From assembly GCA_963971575.1 (NCBI GenBank), contig OZ020611.1:23171279-23235278 (forward strand): a stretch of DNA of 64,000 bases, given 5' to 3'. The stretch's first letter is position 1. Each line of letters begins with the position of its first letter. A program made the position numbers and the translations under genes. The stretch comes from Liopterus haemorrhoidalis. Lineage: Eukaryota; Arthropoda; Insecta; Coleoptera; Dytiscidae. The notes under the pieces were generated by a model. That model was given only the letters and a program-made list of their open reading frames with translations. It did no database searches and was not told the origin of the DNA. This document shows positions 33,101-55,436 of this stretch, piece after piece.

Positions 33101-34981
33101 TGGGTTACTGGTTGCGCACACACTAAACGCTGATATTGCAAGTGAGACTGACAGATGACGTAACCTATAAATTGAAGTTTTTATTTATTTTTTTCTATTT
33201 ATCGTACATTTTTTAATTATATTGGCCTAGCATAGAGTGAACGCTAGTTTTGAAAGTGTATAGCTACTCTTTCGTATATTGGCTCAATTATATGTTGAAA
33301 TAAGTGAAAATTCCGAGTTCTGATTCATCTTTGGATGAGTTGCTTTTAACAGAATCACTATATTTAAAAATGGAACCAAAAAGAAATGGTATACATGCAA
33401 TAAACCAAGAGAGATGTAAATATGGGGAATACCACCACCTTTTTCCTTAGTTAAAAGAAGATGATGCAAGATTTTTTAAATATTTTTTTGTTTCGGCGCT
33501 GACAACAAGCTTCTTAAACTGCTTAAACGTTTCAGTAAGCAGGTAGCCGACACCAACCGGCGCCGACCAGTACACAGCGTGTGCGGTTATATTTAAAAAC
33601 ATGGACAAATACTGCGGCAGATCAGCGCTTATTGCCAGTAAAGCCGGTAAAACAGCGCTGACAGTCGGTACCGAAAACAAGCGTCCTGGGTTACATCTCT
33701 CTTGGTTTATTGCATGTATACCTTTTCTTTTTGGTTCCATTTTTAAATATAGTGATTCTGTTAGAAACAACTCATCCAAAGATGAATCAGAATTCGCCAT
33801 TTTCACTTATTTCAACATATAATTGAGCCAATATACGAAAGAGTAGCTATACACTTTCAAAACTAGCGTTCACTCTATGCTAGGCCAATATAATTAAAAA
33901 ATGTACTATAAATAGGAAAAAATAAATAAAAACTTCAATATATAGGTTATGTCATGTGTCAGTGTCACATGCAATATCAGCGTTTAGCGTGTGCTCAACC
34001 AATGACCCAGTAAGCTTGTTTTCGGTACCGATTGTCAGCGCTGATTGGTAAGTGTTTACAAAATCCCACTTCACACTTGCGCATACGTCAAACACATGTC
34101 ATTTGTTTAATATACAGAGATTCTAAACAAGTGGGACTGTGCAGAACTTTTATTTATGTCATTAAACTAGAAGATGGGTAGCTCGCTTCGCTCGGCTTCT
34201 TCTAACCAAACACTTACTAACCTAACCTAACCTAAGATAGTGTTTTGTTATTAAACTAGAAGATGGTTAGATCGCTTCTAGAAACCATTGTTTTAGAGCC
34301 ACTGACAATTCTTAAATTATTTAGTGTAGTCGTTATGTGCTGCCATCTGTATAAAGTTTGAAGGGGGATATTGTAAACATTGGCCAAACATTTTTTTCTT
34401 CAATTTTTGTACTATTCTACAACTGCAAACCCAGCAATATTCGTGACTGTAAATAATCAAATAAAATTTCTAATACAAATAAATAAAATGATATGTGACT
34501 AAATAAAACTAAGAAAAATAAATTACTAAGATAACCTAACCGAAAATTTTACAAAAAGTAAATTTATTTACCTAAATTTGCACCTAAAGTAGACAGTACG
34601 CATGCGCAATAAGGTGGGTTTGCAGAAGTAGAATAGTGCCCAATTTTTTTTATATTTATCACGGTGGTGGCATAAACAATCTTGCCTATGGTGGCAAATA
34701 GTCTAGCTCCGGCGCTGCTTGTATTCTATTCTTGACTGTGTATGCTATTGAGTAACAAATTGTATATGCATTGACTATCCTATGTTTGTCTTTAACATTT
34801 TTTTATTATTCTTAATATTTTTTTTGTAGAGACCAACTTGGACATTGACATACGAGCTGGAAAACAAATGGATTCTGACGATGTAAATATTAACAATAGA
34901 GCCTTTATTAGAGTTGGCTGCAATGATGGGATGCAGGAAGACCACGATGGAAAATGCAGACCTAGTTTTCCTGCTAAATAA
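30157..34981 (+). CDS. Gene 3: secreted SRP/GBP-like cytokine precursor (2 exons)
   Basis: Exons 30157-30313 (donor ACGG/gtgagt) and 34830-34981 (acceptor tttttgtag/ag) join in phase 1 to give 102 residues. I chose the ATG at 30157 and not the in-frame ATG at 30112 because it starts a clean signal peptide (MHLKAIIFITLLCWCVSQTEC). An amphipathic Lys/Gly/Phe segment (KLGEITGKIKAFFTGLGKK) follows. Exon 2 begins E-T-N-L-D-I-D-I-R and ends with R76-AFIRVGC-NDG-MQEDHD-GKCR-PSFPAK. C83 and C95 with G-K-C-R align without gaps to gene 2. Cleavage after R76 would release a 26-residue peptide (inferred). It lacks the Thr-rich tract of gene 2. AATAAA signals follow at about 34995-35020. The 4.5-kb intron contains a LINE scrap and a nested hAT. 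Confidence 0.82.
30314..31970. other. Gene 3 intron, first part
   Basis: No boundaries of known elements were recognised. The sequence at 31070-31930 has several near-repeats of the type TTTTGAGTT..AAGTCG, but no coding signal. Confidence 0.35.
31990..32330 (+). pseudogene. LINE-type ORF2 C-terminal scrap
   Basis: The frame reads RSKYIDLLYELRKLYPGYKD, then LVVLIVNVLGGM and ISACRSSATSLICRMQNA. I recognise the order YP-GY, then V-x-LGG, then C-x5-A-x4-RMQ, from C-terminal regions of some insect non-LTR retrotransposons (R2/R4-like). The clade assignment is uncertain. The upstream reverse transcriptase is missing. Confidence 0.5.
32568..33046. mobile_element. Inverted-repeat MITE
   Basis: Left GCCTAAAGCCTGGAACAGAA and TGCAC; right GTGCATTCTGTTTCCCACTT and TAGGC. 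These are imperfect inverted repeats of about 25 bp. The interior is unusually rich in CpG-containing GCG/CGC motifs (CAGCGTCAGCGCTGCGTC). Non-coding. Confidence 0.6.
33055..34048. mobile_element. PIF/Harbinger-derived palindrome
   Basis: Arms of about 350 bp (33055-33420 and 33700-34048) are inverted copies. Both start with the N-terminal coding part of a Harbinger transposase: on + at 33310-33420 (DSSLDELLLTESLYLKM-type, then GIHAINQERC), on - from 33806. The + copy continues YGEYHHLFP, a stop, LKEDDARFFKYF, which is the Harbinger EYHHL..L..D..RFF.YFRMS region. A third copy of the end sequence (GGTAAAACAGCGCTGACAGT) sits at 33645 in direct orientation. No catalytic domain remains. Confidence 0.65.
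34064..34380. mobile_element. Short copy of the tandem-unit element
   Basis: It aligns with both flanks of the element at 26347-27562: left AATCCCACTTCACACTTGCGCA..ACAGAGATTCTAAACA and right GAAACCATTGTTTTAGAGCC..GATATTGTAAAC. In place of nine units it has part of one, plus a short run of CCTAA repeats near 34217-34236. Confidence 0.7.
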
Positions 34982-35378
34982 TTCTAATTTTAAATAAATA
35001 AAAAGTATAAAATAAAAATAAATTATTAACGTGATGTAAAATAAAATGTAAAGGGCAACTGTTTTATGATAATAAGTTTTAATAAATAAAGTTACAATTT
35101 TATTTAAAAAAAAATTCCGTTTTTATATTGTTTTCATTTTTGTAAGGATCAGAGCCGGCGCTAGTTTCTTTGGCGTCCGGGGCAAAACCAGTAAAACTGC
35201 GTCCTTTTATTAAAATGTACAGTGCCGTACCTAAAAGGGGGGTACGAGTCACGTACATCGCCTAAATTGTTGAAGCACAACAATATAAACATAAATAAGG
35301 AAATATTATTATAATAATTTCACTCGAGAACTTCTGATCGAGTGAAATGACTACATAACCTACCTACATAACAATGAC
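34982..35378. other. 3' flank of gene 3
   Basis: Several AATAAA signals (34995-35095) mark the likely transcript end. CAGAGCCGGCGCTAG at 35150 resembles an hAT terminus without a recognised partner. Confidence 0.4.
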
Positions 35379-36478
35379 TAGAGCCCTGCAAATCCGCGGG
35401 TATCCGCAACTTTTCTGCGGATGCGGATAAATTATCATTTAAACCATGCGGATGCGGATCGGATGCGGATTAAATGTCATCCGCTTATCCGCAATATCCG
35501 CGTGAACATTAAATCTTCGGTTACTTTCGGAGAAACAAGCAATTGTGTTCTGACTACGCAGTTCTCGGTTATTTTCGGTTGTCTGTATATACATGATATT
35601 TTGTAGCATTCAATCTCACTTTATGTTCTTTTTATTAAGACAATTGTCCATGATCAAGACTGAGTTGAGACAATCAACTTAACTTTCTTTTTATTATTGA
35701 ATATATTATAGAAAATAATATTTTGGACAAAAGTTTCCTGGTACACCTTCGACGTAATTCTTCCTACCTCTGCTCTAATTCTGGCTTTTAAATCTGATAA
35801 AGGTTTTTTTTTTACATAAAACTGATTAGTAAGTTTTATTTAAATACCAAAATTTACCTACATAATTTTTTCTCGAAAATTTTATTATGTAACCTGCCAA
35901 TTTTTTTATACTACCCGAAGTAAAAAGTCTTGCAGATCCCAAAAATTTGAAAAATGACACTGGTTGCTATTTGAAAAAGTTGCAACGCCTAACTCATGCG
36001 CGAAATGGCGTAAGAGAATTTATGATCCTAAATATATGAAGCACCTTCTATGAAGTAACTTTTCTGATTTTTTTTTAAAATTCAATATTAAAAAAAGCAG
36101 CACGCCACTTACTCCCTACGAAAAAGAACGCTTAGGCCCCCCAAAATTGTTATCTCTCTCTAGATTTAAATAAGTTATTAGCGCATCTAGGCCTTAAAAC
36201 TTTTGGGGTCCCTTAGGTTAGGTTAGTAATAAATAAGCTGGTAAATCCAAAAAATTTCAGTAGCGTTTTAGAGCAGAGATTACCTAAACAGGCGAAATAT
36301 GTTAGTTCCAAACTGACAGCAAAACCTGTAGTGCGGATAGTGCGGATATTTTTGCGGATGCGGATCGGATGCGGATTTGTTATTTACAAAAGCTGCGGAT
36401 GCGGATCGGATGCGGATCATGGATGTGCGGATGCGGATCGGATGCGGATAGAGAAAAGCTTATCCGCGCAGGGCTCTA
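35379..36478. mobile_element. hAT MITE with GCGGATGCGGATC subterminal repeats
   Basis: Ends TAGAGCCCTGC and GCAGGGCTCTA are perfect inverted repeats. The 8-bp duplication ACAATGAC (35371-35378, 36479-36486) is perfect. Many copies of GCGGATGCGGATCGGATGCG crowd both ends within about 150 bp and probably act as transposase-binding sites (inferred). The interior is AT-rich and non-coding. Confidence 0.9.
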
Positions 36479-36486
36479 ACAATGAC

Positions 36487-36855
36487 TTATAAAATTAACA
36501 AAAAATATTTACACCTACCTTTGTAATCGCCCCAATTTCGGTATCCAAACACCAAAGTCCACCCTATAACACATCTTTTCAAGTACTTTCTGCACTTTTA
36601 CCACTGAAAACTAACTAAAAACACCAGATAAAATGCAAACGCCACTTGAAAAAACGCGTCACTACAGATCAAGATGGCTAATCCTGATAGAGCTCATTAA
36701 GGAATATAGTCATTAAAAATGAATAAATAAGGAACAGAATTGTTTAAAATAATTGTTAATGAGACTAAACACATAAAAACACTTATACTGTTATACTTTG
36801 TTGCTTTTATTAGTAATAAAATAAAAATTAATGCTACTTGTTTGTTTAAAAACTA
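36487..36855. other. Unassigned intergenic DNA
   Basis: Nothing recognised. Confidence 0.3.
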
Positions 36856-36859
36856 ATAA

Positions 36860-38915
36860 GTCTGGAAATAAAAATGATGTCAAAAATTATCGTCCGGTGT
36901 CAATTTTGAGTACAATACCTAAGGTACTAGACTCAATAGTAACGGACGAGTTAACGCTACGTACAACCCCCAGAGATTATTAGTTTCTTATACAAAACTA
37001 ACAATCTGAAATAAAATTAGTGACACTCTATACATCAAATTTTGCACAGAATTTTTATCTATCTAATACGATATTTTTGATTATAGAAAAAATTATTGTA
37101 AAAATGTTATTGCTAAATATCTTAATAATAGGTATTACACAACAATGTTCTGTAATTTTTTACATATATTTATGGGCTTCAAATAATTTTTATATTTATA
37201 TAGTTTTGTGTAGAAATGTTCAAATAATACGTTAACATTTTTTTCGACATGATTGTTTATAGTTTAGAGCCTTCGTCGAAAAATATTTTACTTGATGATA
37301 ATGAAATGCCACTTGGTACAAGTATTCTTTACATAAAATGAAACATTTTTATCCGCCGCACCTATATTGAGAACCGCGGCAGATTCGAGGTGGCGGCAAA
37401 AGTAGATTACCAAGTACAATAACTATAAGTAATTTTCACAATAGAACAAATTATCTCCAAACATATTTGTAGAATGAAGCTTTAGCTACAATTTGCCGCA
37501 TGGTACACAAATATGCGTCGAATGGTTTACAAGATGCCGTCTATAATGCAAGTTGTTTATTCACTATTACATGACAGTTCTTTTGACAATTAAAAATATC
37601 CTATTAGATAGATAAAAATTCGCTAAAAATTTTGCTGTATAGATTGTTACTAATTTTATTTCAGTTTGTTAGTCTTGTATAGGAAACCTTACGGTTGTGC
37701 GCACCCTTAATGTACGTGTTCAAGAACATAATATGCACCGAGCAACACGGATTCATGAAAAATAGATCAACATGCACCAATCTAATGATATTTACAGACT
37801 ACATATCTATTGCATTTAAAAAATATAGTCAGGTAGACGCTGTTTATTTTGATTTTACTAAAGCCTTTGACCGTGTGAATATTAGACTTTTAATAAAAAA
37901 ACTAAAAACATATGGTATCACAGGAGAACTATTAGAGTGGTTTACTTCATATCTTACAGACAGATGTCAATATGTTAAAATTAAAGACTATATTTTCGAA
38001 AAAAATTCTGTGCCGTCAGGTACGCCCCAAGGGTCACATTTATCTCCCATACTATTCTCGATTTTTATAAATGATATAACTGGGATATTTAATATTGCTA
38101 AATGTCTACTTTTTGCAGACGATATTAAATTATATTATATAATAAAGACCCTGCAGGACGCGTACTTAGTACAGCAAGATATAAAGGCGTTAGAATTATG
38201 GTGTAAATCAAATCTTATGGAACTAAATATCAGTAAATGTAAAATTATAAATTTTTCTAGAAAAAAAAATCCAATTATCTACAATTACAAATTATATAAC
38301 ATTGCCTTAGAAAACGTTAAAGTAATTAAAGATTTAGGAGTTACCCTCGACAACGAACTTAAATTCAAAATACATATAAATAATATTATTAAAAAAGCAA
38401 GTAAATTGGGTGGATATGTAATACGTAATTGTAAAGATTTTCATAATATTAACTCGATTATTTTATTGTATAATTCGTTAATCCGCAGCAACTTGGAGTA
38501 TTGTAGTATAATTTGGTCACCGCATTATACGAATACTATTAATAGAATCGAAAGGATACAAAAAAGATTTGTCAATTTAATTTTTTATAAGTTAAGATTA
38601 AATAAGCCAGAGTATGAGTACTGTGATAGACTGTCTATGTTAAGTTTTAAATCTCTTGAGAGTAGAAGAAAAGTTGCCGAAGGTATTTTTGCTTATAAAA
38701 TCATTAATGGCACGATCGATGCACCCGATATTTTAAAATTATTTTTAATACGTGTTCCCACATATTTTTGCAGAACAAATACATTATTACATATACCACA
38801 TAGTTCCACAGAATATGGGAAACATTCGATTATGAATAGGCTATTTTTAGTTTCAATAATATTTTTGCCAACTTTGATATCTTCTCAAAGAGTTCTGAAG
38901 CTGTTATTAATTTAA
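36860..38915 (+). pseudogene. LINE reverse transcriptase (split by a TTAA element)
   Basis: The first part (36860-36954) reads NKNDVKNYRPVSILSTIPKV, the RT block with N-YRPVS. The second part (from 37711) continues in frame once the 36955-37706 insertion and one TTAA are set aside. It contains EQHGFMKNRST, AVYFDFTKAFDRVN (first catalytic Asp), SGTPQGSHLSPILFSIFIND, LLFADDIKLY (the ADD catalytic pair), LGVTLDNELKF..HI and RSNLEYCSIIWSPHY..RIERIQKRF. The order is that of a Jockey/CR1-type ORF2. The N-terminal endonuclease is missing. Apart from the insertion, the frame is open for 406 residues, so the insertion was probably fairly recent. Confidence 0.85.
36955..37706. mobile_element. TTAA-flanked element inside the LINE
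   Basis: TTAA duplications lie at 36951-36954 and 37707-37710. Subterminal inverted repeats AGTTTCTTATACAAAACTAA and TTAGTCTTGTATAGGAAA, followed by TGAAATAAAATTAG, are shared with the larger element at 59995-63634. Non-coding, 752 bp. TTAA targeting suggests piggyBac-type mobilisation. Confidence 0.85.
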
Positions 38916-38987
38916 TTTAAAAAAATTGTTAATGCAAGACTATTCACGACTGTTGTCCAGTTGTAAAAGTATTGTAATCCATTACTG

Positions 38988-40178
<1,191 letters not shown>

Positions 40179-40444
40179 ATTGTACATTATATTGTAACTT
40201 TATTGTCTTTTGGGCTATGCCTGTAATCAAATGAAAATAAATAAATAAATAAATAAATAAATAAAAAATAAATATAGCCCCGCACGAGCGCATTGAACCG
40301 GGCTCCGCTTATTATTTTGTATTACTGTATACGAGTGCTAGCTTTTAAGTTATTACAAAAACTAAGAAAGACATTTTTTTTAGGAAAAAACTATTTTATT
40401 GCTTTTCAAATTATACGTCTTTAAGATTTATACACTTTTGTATG

Positions 40445-41250
40445 TGTTCAAACCAATTCTCGAAACATTTTTTCCACTCTGAAGTTGATATCTCAAAAAC
40501 ATGGTTTTCGAAGGCTTCAACAGCTTCTCGAGGTGATGAAAATCGCTGTCCACCCATTTTTTGTTTGACATTGGGGAACAAAAAAAGTCAAGATAAATCA
40601 GGTGAATATGGGCAATGTGACATTAATTCGATGTTTTTCTCCTTCAAATAATCAATTGTTTGACGTATTATGTTCCTACATAATGGTAGGAGCTTGCATT
40701 GTCATTATGAAGAATGATGCGAAGTTTTTGGTGGTTTTTCCTGATTTTGTCGATGACTTCTAGCAAACAAATTGTTGTATACCATTCAGCATTAACTGTT
40801 TTCCGATCCTCTAAAGGAATGATTGCGGCATGTCCAGTATAACCGAAGAAACAAGCGATCATTATATTTGAAGTGCTTCGTGAACGAACAACTTTTGTGG
40901 GTTTCGGTCCATCTTGGAAGACCCAAACAGTGGGTTGTTGCTTAGTTTCCGGTTCATATGAATAAATCCAAGTTTTATCACCTGTGACGATGTTGTATAC
41001 AGATTTTGCAGTGCCTAGGTTGAATTTGTTTAGCATTCCCTTCAACCAATCAAAACGAGCCTTTTGTTGAGCTTCTGTCAAATTATGTGAAATCCATCGG
41101 GAACAGATCTTTTTCACAGCTTAATGTTCATGCAAAAGCAAATGTATTGCAGTCTGCGAAATGCCAAAGGATACCTCTATCTCACGATAAGTCACATGCC
41201 GATCTTTTTCAATCATTTTCCGCACAGCATCGATGTTTTTTTTAATCAGA
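40445..41250 (-). pseudogene. Mariner transposase, copy 2, N-terminally deleted
   Basis: The longest open part (40668-41117) reads VKKICSRWISHNLTEAQQKA-like sequence, VTGDKTWIYSYEPETKQQ (first Asp), HAAIIPLEDRKTVNAEWYTT and IILHNDNASS (second Asp), then breaks. A further frame (40640-40445) holds the third-Asp region (PYSPDLS..DFFLFPNVKQKM-type). Upstream, the helix-turn-helix is only partly present because of the deletion near 41245. Closely related to copy 1. Confidence 0.8.
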
Positions 41251-41286
41251 ACCGATTTTGGTTAAATTTTACGAATACAGTAATGA

Positions 41287-41640
41287 CCCAGCAAACATTC
41301 AACTAACGGCCGAATGCTGGCAACCTGCTTTTATGCTGGTAAATTACTGGCACCAAAAGTAAGTGCAACGCCAGTATTAATAATGTACTTCACATTTGTA
41401 TTTCGCATTCCGCCTATACGAAGTACTTTACCAGCATTTTATAAGCACTCTTCTTCACTCATACTTTTTACTTAAAACCATCAGAAATAAATCTTGCAAC
41501 TAATGCGATTATTTTGCACTTTACCGTTGCTGGGCCAGCAACTGATACATCAATGGGCCAATGGGTTACTGGCCCATTACTTTCAATGCCGGGGAGTATG
41601 TGCTTTACCAGTACTGGTCCGTATAAAAATGTTTGCTGGG
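41287..41640. mobile_element. MITE inside mariner copy 2
   Basis: Terminal inverted repeats CCCAGCAAACATT and AATGTTTGCTGGG are perfect over 13 bp. Comparison with mariner copy 1 (..TAATGACACATTTC) shows an insertion with only a 2-bp duplication (GA). The inside has many GCTGGTAA/TTACCAGC-type repeats. The superfamily is unclear. Confidence 0.8.
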
Positions 41641-41727
41641 GACATATTTCAATATTGCCATCTAGTGGTCGTTTGTAAAAACATAACAGGTAACCCTCGT
41701 ATACAAATTATTACAAAAAAAATCAGC

Positions 41728-42365
41728 TGTGGCCACCACAGGACCGACCGCCTTCATAAAGTACTTGTACAAAATACATTCTAGCAGCAGAGTAGAAATA
41801 ACTTGGCCTAATATTTTCTAACAGAGATATTATTTATCATGACCATGGAAACATTACATAAAAGTATGAAAAAATTGAGAATTTCGAAAAATTTTACAAA
41901 AAATTTCATAATTTTTCGTTTTATAAAAAAACGTCTCAAATAAAAGTTATTAGTTATTGTATTTATAGCAACTTTTGTTAAATAATTTTTCTCGAAATAT
42001 TTTTTTGTTGCTAAATATTCGCAAAAATCTTAAAATCGACACGAGTAAACTCGCATTTCTAGTTAACCGATTTTTACCAAAAGTTGAGCAACTTGTTCCA
42101 TTGATGGCAGAAGCTTAAATATGAAGTTTCATAAAAATCCTTTCAGCCGAATTTGCTCTGAACGTGTACACAGACAGACAGACGGACGGACGGACTGACT
42201 GACGGACAGACAGACGGACGGACAGACGGACGGACGGACAGACATCATGCGAAAAATAGTCAAAACGTTATGTAGGGACCTCAATTCGTGGAGATCCATC
42301 GAAATCTCGTAATATCAAAATCGGTATGATCACAATACCTCCCTTATATATGTTGGCGGTCGGTG
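41728..42365 (-). repeat. Repeat B, copy next to mariner copy 2
   Basis: Complete from TCAGCTGTGGCCACCACAGG to TATATATGTTGGCGGTCGGT, with a GACGGACAGACGG-type tract at 42170-42245. It starts only 25 bp from the mariner end. Confidence 0.8.
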
Positions 42366-42717
42366 AAAAGGACGTAACATGACGTAACAATACCTTTGGA
42401 ATTATAACAAAAGCGTTATCATTAATAAATAAAATTAAAAAAAGATTTAAAAATAAAAAAATTGATGTGAAGTATGAATTTTCACACATTGCAGGGTTTC
42501 GCAGGTATATAATAAGTGAAGGCGGCATTGCTGAGTGTGTAGGACAAATTTTGCTTTGTAGTAACCACGGCAAAATGAACGATCTTTTTAAAATAATTTA
42601 TCGTCTGTTAATCTCAGAGCTTTAAAAACAAATTTTATGTTAAAATATGTTTTTGTTAATTTTAATTCGAATACCTAATATCATTATTTAGGTTTCTAAA
42701 TAAGTGCAGTATTTTTA

Positions 42718-42844
42718 CTTGCCCGACCTTAATATATAAGGGGCAAGTATTGTAATCGCGAAAATTTTCGATGTCGAGATTTTGACGGATGACCACGTTT
42801 CATGGTCCAGGGAATCCAAAAAACCTATTTTCGAAGTGCCGTCC

Positions 42845-42897
<53 letters not shown>

Positions 42898-43646
42898 TGT
42901 CTGTCTGTCTGTGTGTATACACGATAACTCAAAAACGGTTTAACTTAAAGAGTTCGTTCTGGTACTAAAAAATTCTCCTATTAAATGGGAAGAACCCTAT
43001 TGTTTTTTATGAAAATCGGTTGACTAGAAATGGGAGTTTACTTGTGTCGATTTTAATATTTTTGCGAATATTTAGCAACAGAAAAATATTTCGAAAAAAT
43101 TTATTGAACAAAAGTTACTATAAATGCAATAACTAATAACTTTTATTTGAGACGTTTTTTGATAAAACGAAAAATTTCGAAAATTTTTTGTAAAATTATT
43201 TAAAATTTTTCCAAGTCTCAATTTTTTCATACTCATATGTAACGTTTCCATGGTCATGATAATTAATTCGTAACTAGTAAAGCAAGCCTTGGACAAAAAT
43301 TTGTATAGAACATAATTTGATGTATTTTTGAAGATTTATCTAAATATTAAATTTTTTTTTTTTTTTAATTTACATTTTTTTTAAATATTTTTTTTATGGG
43401 AGGGCAAGTCTAGCGGAGGTTTCCTTTCGCCACTGGTTTCATACTTATATGTAACGTTTCCATGGTCATGATAATTAATTCGTAACTTGTAAAGCAAGCC
43501 TTGGACAAAAATTTGTATAAAACATAATTTGATGTATTTTTGAAGATTTATCTAAATATTTAATTTTTTTTTTTTTAATTTACATTTTTTTTAAATATAT
43601 TTTTTATGGGAGGGCAAGTCTAGCGAAGGTTTCCCTTCGCCACTGG
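42718..43646 (+). repeat. Repeat B variant inside A6
   Basis: It starts CTTGCCCGACCTTAATATAT and ends GCCACTGGTTTTTTA. The middle (TTTATTTGAGACGTTTTTTG, CATATGTAACGTTTCCATGG) is homologous to repeat B, but the ends differ. A (GT)n tract lies at 42848-42895. A 196-bp segment (TAACGTTTCCATGG..CGCCACTGGTTT) is tandemly duplicated at about 43246-43441 and 43442-43640. Confidence 0.75.
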
Positions 43647-43892
43647 TTTTTTATATAACAAGGTTCATTAAGATATTGAAAATTGGGCCTATGGCTTTCA
43701 TTGGTTGTCTTAAATCATACGCTCCGCCCCTCTGGCTTCGTATAAATGACACAGAATGAAAATATAATTCCAGTTGGTTATTAAATTTACGCTCTTGAAA
43801 ATTAAATTCAAAATGTACTAAAATATAACTAGAATTTTAACAAATTAATTTAAACATAATAAATATGAAAAAAAAAAAAACAAAAAATAAAA

Positions 43893-43985
43893 TTGACTCC
43901 ACAAGCCAGGAACGAACCTGTGTAGTGAATAACGATCCTGGTGTGGTTGTCGAGCAACTGAGCCACTAGACCACCAAACGCTTAT
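43893..43985 (-). other. tRNA-like segment in repeat A6
   Basis: On the - strand TTGGTGGTCTAGTGGCTCAG is A-box-like and CAGGTTCGTTCCTGGC is B-box-like. Closest to A3 among the copies. Confidence 0.5.
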
Positions 43986-44459
43986 CAACTTAGTTTGTTA
44001 TAAGAGTATAACATGTATGCATCGTCAACAAAAAAACACAAAAAATGCGTTATTTTCCAAAAACATAATCTGATCAAAAATTCCTGTTGTACTATTCCGG
44101 TTCACACCATTATACATTACTCAGAATTTTTTCACATTTTTAGTTTAAACCATCTGGGCTACAGGGTGTGGGACAAAAAATTTTTTGCACAATTTTGGCA
44201 AAAATCGCTTCAAAATAATTGATTTTGCAAAAATAAAAATTTGATCGTTAATCCACGTACCAAGGGCTTTCATTTGATACCCTACTCAGAATTATAAAAA
44301 AATATTTTTTTTTTCGATGAGCACATATTTGTTTATATTTTTAGTGGGATATGTTTTTTAGATGTTTTAGTGTTTTTCCTATGTGCGGGTCAAAGAGTTG
44401 TATAAGCATGCCAAATTTCAACTCTCTAGGTTTAGCCGTTTGGCTACAATTTTTACCGA

Positions 44460-44629
<170 letters not shown>

Positions 44630-44682
44630 GACAAAATGACGGTATAAGGGTTTTTTGGTTATACCTACAAAACCCTAAAAAG

Positions 44683-45011
44683 AACTAATTTGGTGTGGCA
44701 TTGCCCATTGACCCATACTTAAAGCCGCCTTTAGACACATCTATCTTATTTGACACCTACCAAGTCCAGAAATGTGTGAAAATATACTTTACATAAATTT
44801 TTTATTACGAGATAAAAATTTAGTCTTAATCTTCTTCATGATATTAAATGTGAACTATAATTTTTTTTTATGAACGAAATTTGGTAAAAATACGTAATGT
44901 AGGCCAAATGTCATAGATGTTAGATAATACTTTAGCAGCAGAAAACATTAGATTCTAGTTCAATTGTCTGCCATATCCTGAAGAGCAAACACCATACGAG
45001 AACCTTCCAAA
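44683..45011. other. Upstream flank of gene 4
   Basis: Unique AT-rich DNA between repeat A6 and the ATG. The promoter should lie here; TTCAATT at about 44959 is the only weak initiator-like motif I can see. Confidence 0.35.
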
Positions 45012-55144
<10,133 letters not shown>

Positions 55145-55436
55145 TTTTTTCATTATTAAATTTAACATAAAATTTATTAAAACGGCCAATTTTTTTTATA
55201 TATATTCACTAATAACATTTGATCAGACTTTAATATTGACTTTTCATTGTATTTATAGGTAGGTACTGTATTCATGCATAATAAAATGTATTCATTGTAA
55301 TATTATTGTAAATATCTCAACTAAACTCAAGTACTTACATCTTACACAAAAGTAGTGTTAAAGGGACTTCATGGTACACTAAAAATGAACTTTTAGTATA
55401 GAAGTCTCTCGTTTTTCGTATTAATTATTTACAATT
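55145..55436. other. 3' flank of gene 4
   Basis: Contains an AATAAA at about 55280, a plausible polyadenylation signal. Otherwise nothing recognised. Confidence 0.4.

Larger units (their letters stand above)
32532..34717. mobile_element. hAT element in gene 3's intron, filled with other elements
   Basis: CAGCGCCGGCG at 32532 and CTCCGGCGCTG ending at 34717 are inverted. Flanking 8 bp are CTTGTACT (32524-32531) and CTTGTATT (34718-34725), one mismatch. Its interior contains an inverted-repeat element at about 32568-33046, a Harbinger-derived palindrome (33055-34048) and a short copy of the 115-bp-unit element (34064-34380). Confidence 0.75.
40330..41702 (-). mobile_element. Mariner element, copy 2, with nested MITE
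   Basis: Ends TATACGAGTGCTAGC (left) and CAGGTAACCCTCGTATA (right) are the imperfect inverted repeats of the family at 4481. Relative to copy 1 there is a deletion of about 290 bp that removes the start of the transposase. It joins AACCGATTTTGG to TTAAATTTTACG. A MITE sits at 41287-41640. Confidence 0.8.

Noticed and set aside
34217..34236. CCTAA repeats as a telomere remnant
   Set aside because: Only three to four units, inside a transposon copy, with no longer tract or telomere-specific retroelement nearby.
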